Source: Bacillus sp. FJAT-49736 (GTDB lineage: Bacteria > Bacillota > Bacilli > Bacillales > Bacillaceae_C). From it: a DNA stretch of 64,000 bases. The position numbers and the translations under genes were made by a program. The stretch covers positions 825,562-889,561 of the forward strand of contig NZ_JAGYPI010000002.1 in assembly GCF_018343615.1 (NCBI RefSeq). The letters run 5' to 3'. The notes under the pieces were generated by a model. It saw only the letters and a list, made by a program, of their open reading frames with translations. It searched no databases and was not told the DNA's origin. Below, one piece after another: positions 1 through 7,677 of the stretch (position 1 is the stretch's first letter; the number at the start of each line of letters is the position of its first letter).

Positions 1-167
1 AATGTCAAACCTGTATAGTGATTGATATTAATGTTATATACAGGTGGGCTTACCTTTGACAAATCATAATCTTGCCCAAGCAGCTTGGAATACCACTCCA
101 CCGACCTTCTTAGATCGCTGACATGAACAAAAATGGTGTTAATTTGGTTCATAATTGGACTTTGCAT
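1..167 (-). CDS. VOC (glyoxalase/dioxygenase-fold) family protein, N-terminal part
   Basis: The reading frame runs off the left edge of the window, so only about 55 N-terminal residues are visible. They show the usual opening of a VOC-superfamily domain: a strand ending in FVHVSD followed by a helix containing RRSVEWYSKLLG. The ATG at 167 is preceded by GGTGAGG at a good distance. VOC proteins bind a metal through paired beta-alpha-beta-beta-beta units and include glyoxalases and resistance proteins. The substrate cannot be judged from this fragment. Confidence 0.75.
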   Translation of the reverse strand, partial: MQSPIMNQINTIFVHVSDLRRSVEWYSKLLGQDYDLSKVSPPVYNININHYTGLT

Positions 168-182
168 TATGTACCTCACCTT

Positions 183-509
183 TTACGAGAAATACTTCCG
201 ATAATAATAAAAAGTAATAACAATCGCTACAAGCGTGTAAGCTACCGAGGTAAAGAAAGCCGTATTAGGTGAAAATTTATATGTATCCGATTTCATTTTA
301 AAATTTGTTGATTCTATTTGAACAATAGCATCTGTCAAACGGGAGGTTAGTCCCCCTTTTGAGGTGAAAAACCAAACGATAATGCTGGAAACAAGTCCGA
401 CAACAAACGAATAATCTATGAAATTTGATCCTGTTAAGTAAGCTACTGCATAATTTATTCCAAGCAAAGCTAAAAGTGTAAGAAAAATACTCATGAACCG
501 TCTTACCAA
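183..509 (-). CDS. Small integral membrane protein, possibly DUF3899-like
   Basis: A 108-residue protein with three predicted membrane segments, roughly residues 6-24, 31-50 and 86-104, and a short soluble loop rich in S, T and K. The FxxxSFVVG...GG pattern recalls DUF3899 membrane proteins of Bacillus, but the match is weak. The frame can only start at TTG (509) or at an internal ATG five codons later; neither has a well-placed ribosome binding site. An ATG in the neighbouring frame at 528, eight bases after the stop of the upstream acetyltransferase gene, reads MKWGEGFG and would join naturally to this frame by a one-base shift. A frameshift or sequencing error near 505-512 is therefore possible. 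Confidence 0.5.
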   Translation of the reverse strand: MVRRFMSIFLTLLALLGINYAVAYLTGSNFIDYSFVVGLVSSIIVWFFTSKGGLTSRLTDAIVQIESTNFKMKSDTYKFSPNTAFFTSVAYTLVAIVITFYYYRKYFS

Positions 510-537
510 ACCCTTCGCCCCATTTCATAGATAGTTA

Positions 538-1107
538 TTATTCTCTGAATGAAAACTCATCCTTCAAAATAGAATACACTTTTAAATCATGGTGCTTTCC
601 TTTTATAAAGGCCGATTTTCTCAAAATGCCCTCATAAAACATTCCTGCCTTTTCCATAACACGGCTTGAACCAATGTTTTCTACAAAGCATCTTGCCTGA
701 ATACGAACTAAATCCATTTCTTTAAATCCAAATTCAATCACTTTCTTTGCTGCCTCTGTTGCAATCCCTTGTCCCCAGTATTCTTGTGAAACAACATATC
801 CGATTTCGGCAGTATGGTGTTTTGGCTGCCAGGATACGAAATCTATTGTTCCAATTAATCTTCCATTCTCTTTATATTCAATTCCCCAAGGGGAAACTTT
901 CTTACTTTCATATTGGTTTAGAACAAACTCCACAAACTCTCTAGCGTCTGATAGAGTTCGGTGCGTATCCCATGTAACATATTTTGTAACTTCTTCATTT
1001 GAACCATAAGTATAAATATCCTCAACATCATCCAATGTTACTTTCCGCAGCAAAAGACGATCCGTCTCCAAAACTGGTAGATCCCCATATATTTTTGTCA
1101 GTTCCAT
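538..1107 (-). CDS. GNAT N-acetyltransferase, RimJ/RimL type
   Basis: A 189-residue protein of the ribosomal-protein-acetylase-like GNAT branch. It opens with LETDRLLLRKV, the standard first strand of this branch. Residues around 100-125 carry EIGYVVSQEYWGQGIATEA, the acetyl-CoA pyrophosphate-binding motif A. The later VENIGSSRVMEKAGMFYEG is the usual C-terminal acceptor helix region. ATG at 1107 has GAGGTGATT in front of it. The substrate is unknown; relatives acetylate N-termini, antibiotics or small amines. Confidence 0.9.
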   Translation of the reverse strand: MELTKIYGDLPVLETDRLLLRKVTLDDVEDIYTYGSNEEVTKYVTWDTHRTLSDAREFVEFVLNQYESKKVSPWGIEYKENGRLIGTIDFVSWQPKHHTAEIGYVVSQEYWGQGIATEAAKKVIEFGFKEMDLVRIQARCFVENIGSSRVMEKAGMFYEGILRKSAFIKGKHHDLKVYSILKDEFSFRE

Positions 1108-1343
1108 CCAATCACCTCTATCAGTTTGTTATTGTCATTATATAACAATTTTTTAGACTAGTGGGAAAAATAGGACAAAATTTGTCGGATATGGTTCTTT
1201 TTTCCCATGAACTATGCCTGAATGCATTAAACTGCATTTCGTTTGTCCATTTCTGCTTATGTTTTCTCGACATTATCTGAACGGTTTGTCCCTCCAACCC
1301 ATTCCAATTTTATTTTTGGTTGTAGTGATTGATTAGTCGGAAT

Positions 1344-1456
1344 TCAGTTTATCCCGGTCAACCCATGTGGGGGCTGCTCCATCCAGTTGTTATCGATCAT
1401 AATTTTTGCAGCGTCCTGAACAAATCTTGCAATTTTTATTAAAGATTTTCAATACA
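1344..1456 (-). pseudogene. 3'-end remnant of a DUF3231-type protein
   Basis: Reading the minus strand up to a TGA at 1344-1346 gives a short open stretch whose last 25 or so residues contain QDAAKIMIDNNWMEQPP. This closely resembles the end of DUF3231 (ferritin-like, spore-associated) proteins of Bacillus. No start codon or upstream part of the gene remains. The rest of the 1108-1576 gap shows nothing else I recognise. This is a small relic and the family call is from memory of the motif, not from a search. Confidence 0.45.
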
Positions 1457-1537
1457 ACAGTCCTATATCGTGTCTTCCGTTAACTGCTAGTGAATTTTCC
1501 AAATTGCGATGGAAGTAAGCGAATACTATAGGACATA

Positions 1538-1564
1538 TAAAACGCTTGGCTATTCACCAAGCGT
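1538..1564 (-). terminator. Rho-independent terminator after the 1577-1990 gene
   Basis: An eight-base perfect stem, ACGCTTGG with CCAAGCGT around a seven-base loop (1542-1549 / 1557-1564), is followed on the minus strand by TTTAT. It lies directly after the stop codon of the acetyltransferase gene. Confidence 0.7.
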
Positions 1565-1576
1565 CTGTTCTTCTAT

Positions 1577-1990
1577 TTATTTGTTTGAATTTCCTGATTG
1601 CATTTCGAAATTTCTTACGAGCATTCCATTTGATTTTAGCATCCCAAACTTCTCATAATAAGGAACTAAGTTATCTTCACAGCACAAATCAACCATATAA
1701 ATAATATCAAGTTCTATTAACATACGCTTAACCAATTCCTTGCCTATACCTTTATTTTTATACTCTGGTAACACTTCAAGGAATGGAATGTACGCAGATA
1801 GAACCCCATCGCTGATTGCAGTTATAAATCCAACTACTTGATTAGTATTATCATCTAACGCAATGACCACTTTACTGCTATTTTTTAGTAGTCTGAAGTG
1901 TGTTTTTGGATTTGGAGGATCTGGCCAACCGACAAAAAAGCCATCCAACATATCAGAAGAAATTCCTTCAAGACAATTTTTGTATAACAT
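1577..1990 (-). CDS. GNAT family N-acetyltransferase
   Basis: A 137-residue GNAT-fold protein. The core motif A is read as FLEVLPEYKNKGIGKELVKRML, with the Q/R-x-x-G-x-G/A-type loop changed to KNKGIG. The C-terminal VPYYEKFGM is the usual last helix. I chose the ATG at 1990 because TAGGAG lies eight bases upstream; a TTG three codons earlier would sit on top of that site. The gene stands alone between long non-coding gaps and is followed by a terminator. The substrate is unknown. Confidence 0.85.
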   Translation of the reverse strand: MLYKNCLEGISSDMLDGFFVGWPDPPNPKTHFRLLKNSSKVVIALDDNTNQVVGFITAISDGVLSAYIPFLEVLPEYKNKGIGKELVKRMLIELDIIYMVDLCCEDNLVPYYEKFGMLKSNGMLVRNFEMQSGNSNK

Positions 1991-2136
1991 ATATATCAAC
2001 TCCTAAATTTTTATTACTTTTAGGCAGGTGATAGATATCAATAGTAAAGCAACAAAATTGCGACCTCCAAACATTTGTTAGGATATTTGTGAAGTATTCG
2101 ACTCAAATTCTAAAAACCCTTCTTTTTGGTAAAATT

Positions 2137-2637
2137 CTAATTTAAAGTAGGGGATATTTCCAAAACCATTCTCATCGTTTTAAGAACATGCCCTTCAAAA
2201 AGATCATCAAATTCAGAAACAACCTTAAATCCCTTTGCTTTATAAAAGTTTTTTCCAATTAGGTTATCCTTTTCAACATTGATATAAAGCTCTTTAACAT
2301 TTCCCAAAGAGTTAATCCCCTCTTTTAAAAGAGCGGTTCCAATCCCCTGACCTTGGAATTGAGGATACAAGTAAACAGCACCCAGCTCTGCCTCCCCGTT
2401 TTCCTTTAAACGAGAAAAGTTTGCAAATCCAATTACTTCCCCTTCTACTTCTGCCACAAAAATAAGTGAACCCTCATATCTCCTTTTCATCATTTCATCA
2501 TTATAGGCTGTTTTTAAAAAGCTTTCTTGTACCGATTTCGGAATAATGCCTTCATACGTAGAATCCCAGCTTATTTTTGCCACCTTTTGAATGTGAGGAA
2601 TATCTTCTAATCGCATTTTGCGGATAGTAAAGTTCAT
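2137..2637 (-). CDS. GNAT family N-acetyltransferase
   Basis: A 166-residue acetyltransferase. It begins with the first GNAT strand (FTIRKMRLEDIPHI) and has motif A as AVYLYPQFQGQGIGTALL near residue 100. NLIGKNFYKAKGFKV marks the C-terminal helix and strand. It resembles PaiA-type (polyamine acetyltransferase-like) GNATs in length and order, but this is only a hint. The ATG at 2637 follows AGGGAGGAC. It is one of eight GNAT genes in the window. Confidence 0.88.
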   Translation of the reverse strand: MNFTIRKMRLEDIPHIQKVAKISWDSTYEGIIPKSVQESFLKTAYNDEMMKRRYEGSLIFVAEVEGEVIGFANFSRLKENGEAELGAVYLYPQFQGQGIGTALLKEGINSLGNVKELYINVEKDNLIGKNFYKAKGFKVVSEFDDLFEGHVLKTMRMVLEISPTLN

Positions 2638-2759
2638 GATTTCTGTCCTCCCTATATGTTTGTTGGATCCTGTTTTTTTAAATTGAATTCTATTACTTTA
2701 TAAAAATATCCTTCCTACGCTGTATCCCTTTCAACCACTGTTTCATTTAGAAATCGAAA

Positions 2760-2875
2760 TTAAGGAAGCAATATTCCTAATAAAGAAACGAAGCAAATAA
2801 TCGATCCGATCATTATATATAACGGGCGGATTCCCCATACATCACTTAATACTCCACCGATCCCAACTATTTTAT
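2760..2875 (-). pseudogene. C-terminal remnant of an MFS transporter
   Basis: The minus strand up to TAA at 2760-2762 reads IVGIGGVLSDVWGIRPL and then a hydrophobic helix. Glycine, D/W and GIRP before the last helix is a hallmark of the end of 12-helix MFS drug exporters. Nothing upstream continues the frame. It lies on the same strand as, and downstream of, a truncated ArsR-type regulator, the usual partner of such an exporter, so the pair probably decayed together. The remainder of 2638-2976 holds a short lysine-rich open stretch but nothing I can name. Confidence 0.5.
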
Positions 2876-2976
2876 GGTGTTTTCTTCTTAAGCTTTGGCG
2901 TTCTAGCTGCTTTTTTCTCCGTTTTCATCTCAATTTCACCAAGTTGCTCGTTTTTTTCGGCAATCTAGCCCATTTT

Positions 2977-3549
2977 TTATCCATACACTAACCTTTCAAA
3001 AAATACTCCAATTCTTTCCTCAACAAATTCGATTGACTTTCTCTTTAATGAATACTTCGACTGAATGATTTCTATTAATCTAGCAGATCTTAATATTTTC
3101 AGATGATGATGAATGGTAGATTTCCCTATATCCAAATGCTCCGTTATTTCCTGTAGTGTCCGATCACCCTCATATAACAATTTAATCATTCGCAATCTTG
3201 CCTCGTCACCAAGAGCTTTATGCTTTAACACTAAAAGGCAATTGGGAGTGTAACGATCATTGGGATAGATGCTTTCATTTGCAACAGGATAGTAGTACAT
3301 TAAAGATGTGATGATGTAAAAACTGTACGACAAAAACGAGCAATTTTTTAATCCCCGAATTACAATTTTTCTTAGTAAACCAGACAATAAACCACATTTA
3401 ATCAAATGTTTGATTAAATTAACAATTGGAGAAAAATGTTGAAATTGCAAAAATAAATGGCCTATTTGATTTTTCAATTGGCCATCCTCTTTCCAAGCAA
3501 TAATTGCGTTCAATTCTCCCAATCTCATAACCATTTCCTGAAAAAACAT
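2977..3549 (-). pseudogene. ArsR-type winged-helix regulator, N-terminally damaged
   Basis: Only the C-terminal third is convincing: from about residue 108 it reads HKALGDEARLRMIKLL and continues with a helix-turn-helix (LQEITEHLDIGKSTIHHHLKIL) and wing, a complete ArsR DNA-binding domain. In related Bacillus regulators this domain follows a roughly 200-residue conserved N-terminal domain. Here only a stretch around PVANESIYP matches that idea, and the first 80 residues look like shifted frame. The start ATG lacks a properly spaced ribosome binding site. I infer a truncated or frameshifted gene, next to the remains of its likely MFS partner. Confidence 0.5.
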
Positions 3550-3570
3550 GTCCCCAATAAAATAAGCTAA

Positions 3571-3786
3571 TCAATTATGGCCAAATTTCTTACCGCCATT
3601 TATGGAGAACCATTCAAGATATAATTCGTCCGTTGTAAGAGAATGATAGTCTTCCGCAAATGTCCTCTTTATTTCCTTTGCGTATATATTTGCAAAAGAA
3701 AGCCATTCATGACCCTCATCATTATAGGAATAGTAAACCGAAGGATGCAAGCCGAAAAAGAATGGCGTGGTATCAATTAGTTCCAT
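3571..3786 (-). CDS. Hypothetical 71-residue protein
   Basis: I do not recognise this protein. It is acidic and aromatic-rich, with no signal peptide or membrane segment. The ATG at 3786 has AGGGGGC about eight bases upstream, which supports translation. The 170 bases before it (3787-3956) contain short open stretches in two frames, including one reading SPWNPSRYFFGKIFEVLHH, that look like pieces of a decayed gene. The 71-residue frame may therefore be the last part of a broken longer gene rather than an independent one. Confidence 0.35.
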   Translation of the reverse strand: MELIDTTPFFFGLHPSVYYSYNDEGHEWLSFANIYAKEIKRTFAEDYHSLTTDELYLEWFSINGGKKFGHN

Positions 3787-3956
3787 ATTATATGCCCCCT
3801 ATTGGGCAAAACTTTTTAATTCGTTTGCGTGTAAATATGATGAAGCACTTCAAATATTTTTCCAAAAAAATATCTGCTAGGATTCCAAGGTGAACCAAGG
3901 GCAATTCATTATGAAACCGTCCATTATTAAGGTCCCGGCGTTCAATTTTTCTGCTT

Positions 3957-4277
3957 CTAAGCTCTAAAATCATGATTAAATAAAGCTACCTTATAAGGAA
4001 ACATTTCCGCTGTCATGACTCCTTCTTTTACAGCCGGATCATCATTCATGAGCAAAGTAGCCTCTTCTTCAGATTCCACTTGAAGAATAACAATTCCAAA
4101 TGTGTCTTCATCCATCGTCTGGGTTCTTCCTGCTAATACTAGCTTTCCTTGATTTAATAATTCTTTTAATCTTGTAAAATGATTCCCCACAATTTGATTC
4201 TCTTTGTCTGTCCAATTTTTCGGATCTATTAGTTCGGGGATTAGTTTTAGTGTATATATAAATTGTTTTTGCTCCAT
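3957..4277 (-). CDS. YciI-like (YCII domain) protein
   Basis: A 106-residue alpha-beta protein of the YCII fold, related to ferredoxin-like dimeric domains. The typical pattern is present: an N-terminal strand, the helix with NHFTRLKELLNQGKLVLAG, the strand FGIVILQVESEEEA, then DPAVKEGVMTAEMFPYKVAL at the C-terminus. Function in this branch is not established; a hydrolase or isomerase-like role has been suggested for YciI proteins. I chose the ATG at 4277 because AGGAGG is seven bases upstream; the ATG two codons earlier is only one base from that site. Confidence 0.8.
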   Translation of the reverse strand: MEQKQFIYTLKLIPELIDPKNWTDKENQIVGNHFTRLKELLNQGKLVLAGRTQTMDEDTFGIVILQVESEEEATLLMNDDPAVKEGVMTAEMFPYKVALFNHDFRA

Positions 4278-4410
4278 TTTCATTCCTCCTAATTTCTTAA
4301 CTATTAAATACTACAATCTTAAAAATAATTCCTTTACTTAATCCAAATACAGGAATTTTTTTATTACCTGAAGAAATACATATTTACAAATACCTTTAAG
4401 GAGGAAATGT

Positions 4411-4908
4411 ATGAGGACTATATATGTCATATTGTGCACGGTATTGTCGATAAGCTTTTTAGTTTCCGATAAGTCCTTCGCTAAATGGGCATATCCCTTT
4501 GTGGTTTGGAATGGATATATTTACGTGGTAAATGATGAGAAGGTAAAAGAGATAGGGAAGGAAATTGGGCATGTAACAAAGTATTCGGATAGGGAAGGAA
4601 CTTATTCTGGGAATTTTTCCAATTCTTATAAAAAAGGTACTAAATATTACTCTATTAAAGGAATTAATACAGATGAGGCAATTGCAGTTCAAGATGGAAA
4701 CGGTAAATATGTTAAAGCTACTAGGGATGGAAAATATGTTAAACCTACTAAAAATGAAAAATATGTTAAACCTACTAATGTAGGAGAATACGAAAGTAAT
4801 AAAAAGTCTTCTGAAATAATTTTTTTGAAGTGGACAGCAGTTTTTTTGGTGCTCGTTATCCTTATTGTTACTGGGAGAAATGTTGCGAATCGTAAGAGGC
4901 CACGGTAG
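4411..4908 (+). CDS. Exported protein with short tandem repeats and C-terminal membrane anchor
   Basis: A 165-residue protein with an N-terminal signal-type hydrophobic segment (residues 4-20, possible cleavage near SFAKW) and a C-terminal membrane helix (about 139-156) followed by a basic tail. The external part contains GTYSGNFSNSYKKGTKYYSIKG. Near residues 98-120 there are three successive degenerate copies of a nine- to ten-residue unit built on K-Y-V-K-x-T. The copies are also visible at DNA level as repeats of AAATATGTTAAA. The expected topology is an anchored extracellular domain. No known function. AAGGAGG precedes the ATG. Confidence 0.75.
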   Translation: MRTIYVILCTVLSISFLVSDKSFAKWAYPFVVWNGYIYVVNDEKVKEIGKEIGHVTKYSDREGTYSGNFSNSYKKGTKYYSIKGINTDEAIAVQDGNGKYVKATRDGKYVKPTKNEKYVKPTNVGEYESNKKSSEIIFLKWTAVFLVLVILIVTGRNVANRKRPR

Positions 4909-4950
4909 TTTTTCTTTTCATATAAAAAGGACAAGGGACCGGATGGTTCC

Positions 4951-5289
4951 TTATCCCATTGAAGCTTGACCAACCCAGGAAACTAGTTGCTCGAAATCAA
5001 ACGTATCCCCTTTACGCAGCTTTAATGTCTTTCTTTCCGGTGGTCCATCGAACATGCCTTCCGGAAGTTCCAGCGTGCTGGCATTAAAAATCGTAAAACT
5101 AACAGCTTCTTTAGATGTTGAGATAACAGCCGCATATTTTCCGTTGTTCAAAAAATGTGGCTTTTTATATTGAATACGCTCATTAATATCTGGGATAGCT
5201 TGATGGACAACTTCACGCAAACTAGTGGCTAAATCTCCTTGCAAAGGTTCTTTTATTGATTGAATCAAATCCGTTACTTCTTGATTCAT
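4951..5289 (-). CDS. DUF1801 domain protein (YdhG/YdeI-like)
   Basis: A 112-residue protein of the YdhG-like, DUF1801 family. The features are an N-terminal helix, the conserved RIQYKKPHFLNNGKYAAV strand-turn-strand and a KGDTFDFEQLVSWV segment near the C-terminus. B. subtilis relatives fold like frataxin, but their biochemical role is unclear. The ATG at 5289 is chosen because AAGGGGAG lies eight bases upstream; the in-frame ATG seven codons earlier lies before that site. It follows the DGPF gene by 20 bases and may be cotranscribed from the ECF42-type promoter. Confidence 0.8.
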   Translation of the reverse strand: MNQEVTDLIQSIKEPLQGDLATSLREVVHQAIPDINERIQYKKPHFLNNGKYAAVISTSKEAVSFTIFNASTLELPEGMFDGPPERKTLKLRKGDTFDFEQLVSWVGQASMG

Positions 5290-5309
5290 TTTACATACTC
5301 CCCTTTGCA

Positions 5310-5744
5310 TTATAATTCTTTCAACATATTAAGTTGATCCTGCAAATCTGCTTCCAATGCTTCTATTCTAGGTTCCTTTATGGATTCACCATTCTCTTTA
5401 ATTCTTCGCAATTCAATCTCAAACTCACCGTGCCCCTCCGGGATCGGCATTTTTAGTGCCCAATTCAGTGCGTCCTCTTCCGATTTCACATCAATCAAAG
5501 TATATTTTGCTATGAAGTCTTGATTTATCAAAAAGGGACCCACCTGTACCTGTGGTTTTGCTTCATTCTTTGGGTACTTTACTTTTATCCCATTTGAACT
5601 TGGCTGAAGTTCCTCATCCGCAAGAAGTGCGCCGACTTCCGCCAAAGACATCTTATAGGCATACAATGCGTCAATATGCTCTTTGCTATGAACGACTCCA
5701 GCTTCCGAGTAAGGTGTTGCCTTCACCATCAACAAAAATCTCAA
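5310..5744 (-). CDS. YCII/DGPF-domain protein, second copy
   Basis: A 144-residue DGPF (YCII-related) protein, starting MRFLLMVKAT. It is a paralogue of the protein at 7125-7559: both share EAGV, LQPSS.GI..YP, a GPF motif and a C-terminal IEL.R strand. In this copy the signature DGPF is read VGPF and the following ExK is changed, so the motif is degenerate. DGPF proteins are the usual regulon partners of ECF42 sigma factors. A TTG start at 5744 has AAGGAGGG seven bases upstream. An ECF42-type promoter lies about 75-100 bases before the start. Confidence 0.85.
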   Translation of the reverse strand: MRFLLMVKATPYSEAGVVHSKEHIDALYAYKMSLAEVGALLADEELQPSSNGIKVKYPKNEAKPQVQVGPFLINQDFIAKYTLIDVKSEEDALNWALKMPIPEGHGEFEIELRRIKENGESIKEPRIEALEADLQDQLNMLKEL

Positions 5745-5818
5745 TATTTTCCCTCCTTGTATAAATAAGAAAAAGTTAAGGGTAATATTCCCTCCTAAAA
5801 CTATTCCTTTATTATCTC

Positions 5819-5845
5819 GACGAAAAGGAAACTATGTAATCGACA
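5819..5845 (-). promoter_or_regulatory. ECF42-type sigma factor promoter
   Basis: On the minus strand TGTCGA (5840-5845) is followed after 17 bases by CGTC (5819-5822). This is the bipartite pattern reported for ECF42 sigma factors. It lies between the ECF42-type sigma gene and the second DGPF gene and points into the latter. Confidence 0.65.
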
Positions 5846-5862
5846 AGAAGGTTAAAAAATAT

Positions 5863-7128
5863 TTACTTCGATGTTTTATTCTCACATTCAGTAGCCCTAT
5901 TTTTTAAAAGCGTTCGTTCCCGCTCATTTTGGGTTAGAGATGCCGCACGTTCAAATTCTGTCTTTGCTTCATCATATCTTTCCAGCTTCATGAGAAGATC
6001 TCCGCGGACACTCGGTAACAAATGATACTCCTCCAAGGAAGGGTTTGTATTCAACTCATCCACAATCTGAAGTCCAAATTCTGGTCCAAATGCCATGGAT
6101 ATAGCCACTGCCCTGTTTAATTCTACAATTGGCGAGGGCATTACTCTCGAAAGTGCTTCGTAAAGAGCAGCAATTCGGATCCAATCCGTCTCCTCAGGAG
6201 TCGGCGCTTGTGCATGGCAAGCTGAAATAGCAGCCTGTAAAGAGTATGGTCCAAGTGAGCGTCCAATACTACGGCTGCGTTCAAGTGCTGCCAAGCCGCG
6301 TCGAATAAGGAGCTGATCCCATAGTCCACGATTTTGGTCCATAAGAAGAATAGGTTCCCCTTTTGAGTTCACCCTTGTTTTGAGGCGGGATGATTGAATC
6401 TCCATTAAGGCAACTAACCCATGTACTTCCGATTCATGTGGTGCAATCTCTGCAAGTACCCGTCCAAGTCTTAGCGCCTCCTGACAGAGCAATGGTCGAG
6501 TCCAGTTATTACCGGAGGTTGCTGAATATCCTTCATTGAACATCAAATAAATGACCTCCAGAACTGCTGAGAGACGGACTTTCAGTTCTTCTCCGATTGG
6601 CACTTCAAAAGGGACCTTCTTCGCATTAAGCGTTCTTTTAGCACGAACAATTCGCTGTGCAATGGTTGATTCTGCAGAGAGGAAAGAACGTGCAATTTCT
6701 TCTGTCGTAAGACCGCATAGTAGACGAAGCGTTAAGGCGACTCTAGCATCCTGAGAAAGTACTGGATGGCATGTCATAAAGATGAGACGAAGGAGATCGT
6801 CACCGATCTCCTCATCCAAAGCATGGTTTATGTCCTCTTCTGTATATAAAGTTGTATGTTGGGCGACCTCTGCGTATTTCTGATCACGCACCTTCGTTCT
6901 CCTTAAATGATCGATTGCACGCCGCTTCGCAGTTGTCATCAACCATGCACCCGGGTTTTCAGGGATACCAATTTGCGGCCAACGCTCAAGCGCAATCACC
7001 AATGCATCCTGTGCTAGGTCCTCTGCAAGAGCTATATCCCGTACCATTCCTGTTAATTTAGCGATGAGCTTAGGTGATTCTATTCGCCATATCGCGTCAA
7101 TCGTTCGATGTGTTTCGGACAAACTCAC
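5863..7128 (-). CDS. ECF42-type RNA polymerase sigma factor with C-terminal TPR-like extension
   Basis: A 421-residue sigma factor, more than twice the length of a simple ECF. Residues 1-75 form sigma2 (LAEDLAQDALVIALERWP, then PGAWLMTTAKRRAIDHLRR) and about 110-170 form sigma4 (LTLRLLCGLTTEEIARSFL). The rest is the long helical extension (DUF6596-like) found in ECF42 proteins, which replaces an anti-sigma factor as regulatory domain. It overlaps the DGPF gene upstream by four bases and is followed by a second DGPF gene behind a matching promoter. The start is GTG with GAGGAG eleven bases upstream. The inducing signal is unknown. Confidence 0.88.
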   Translation of the reverse strand: MSLSETHRTIDAIWRIESPKLIAKLTGMVRDIALAEDLAQDALVIALERWPQIGIPENPGAWLMTTAKRRAIDHLRRTKVRDQKYAEVAQHTTLYTEEDINHALDEEIGDDLLRLIFMTCHPVLSQDARVALTLRLLCGLTTEEIARSFLSAESTIAQRIVRAKRTLNAKKVPFEVPIGEELKVRLSAVLEVIYLMFNEGYSATSGNNWTRPLLCQEALRLGRVLAEIAPHESEVHGLVALMEIQSSRLKTRVNSKGEPILLMDQNRGLWDQLLIRRGLAALERSRSIGRSLGPYSLQAAISACHAQAPTPEETDWIRIAALYEALSRVMPSPIVELNRAVAISMAFGPEFGLQIVDELNTNPSLEEYHLLPSVRGDLLMKLERYDEAKTEFERAASLTQNERERTLLKNRATECENKTSK

Positions 7129-7559
7129 GCCTTCTTCTGCTCCTCTACTTGTTTTCGTAGTGCCGCTTCTTTTTCCAGTAATTCAGGATTATCTGTTAAG
7201 TCTTCTGCATCAAATACCTGTCTAAGTTCAATTTCTCCCTGTCCATACCCGTGTGGGTCCGGCATCCTCAGAGCCCATTCAATTGCTTCTTCTCTAGATT
7301 TGACTTCGATCATTGTATATCCCGCAATTATTTCTTTTGCTTCTGTAAAAGGACCATCTATAACCTTTGGTTTTCCTCCCGGTTCAGGATAGGAAATTCT
7401 GATTCCGGTTGAACTAGGCTGAAGTCCATCCGCAGCTAATAAAACACCTGCTTTTACCAATTCTTCATTATACTTTTGCATCGCTTCTATTAGCTCCTTG
7501 CTAGGGAGTACTCCGGCCTCAGAATCTGTAGTGGCTTTAACAATCATCATAAATCTCAT
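7125..7559 (-). CDS. YCII/DGPF-domain protein, first copy
   Basis: A 144-residue DGPF protein with an intact signature (VIDGPFTEAKEIIAGY, residues 65-80) and LQPSSTGIRISYP before it. The C-terminal tail is rich in E, K and Q and probably helical. Families of this kind occur beside ECF42 sigma factors and are thought to be their targets or partners, though no enzymatic reaction is established. The ATG at 7559 follows AGGAGGTAATA. Its last four bases overlap the sigma factor gene, so the two are translationally coupled. Confidence 0.88.
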   Translation of the reverse strand: MRFMMIVKATTDSEAGVLPSKELIEAMQKYNEELVKAGVLLAADGLQPSSTGIRISYPEPGGKPKVIDGPFTEAKEIIAGYTMIEVKSREEAIEWALRMPDPHGYGQGEIELRQVFDAEDLTDNPELLEKEAALRKQVEEQKKA

Positions 7560-7677
7560 ATTATTACCTCCTAAATATTTTTTTCATGAAGCTTTGTATA
7601 ATCTCATAGAATTATCTAGCTTCTATCTATACAACGAATATTACTTCGATTAATAAACATCCACATTCATTTTTTTA

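Noticed and set aside
3788-3973. 61-codon open frame between the YciI-like and 71-residue genes
   Set aside because: No ribosome binding site, overlaps the end of the YciI-like gene, and coding-like segments switch frame; treated as decayed DNA.
4689-4973. Open frame antisense to the repeat-bearing surface protein
   Set aside because: Its repeats are only the reverse complement of the KYVK repeat codons of the real gene, and it has no ribosome binding site.
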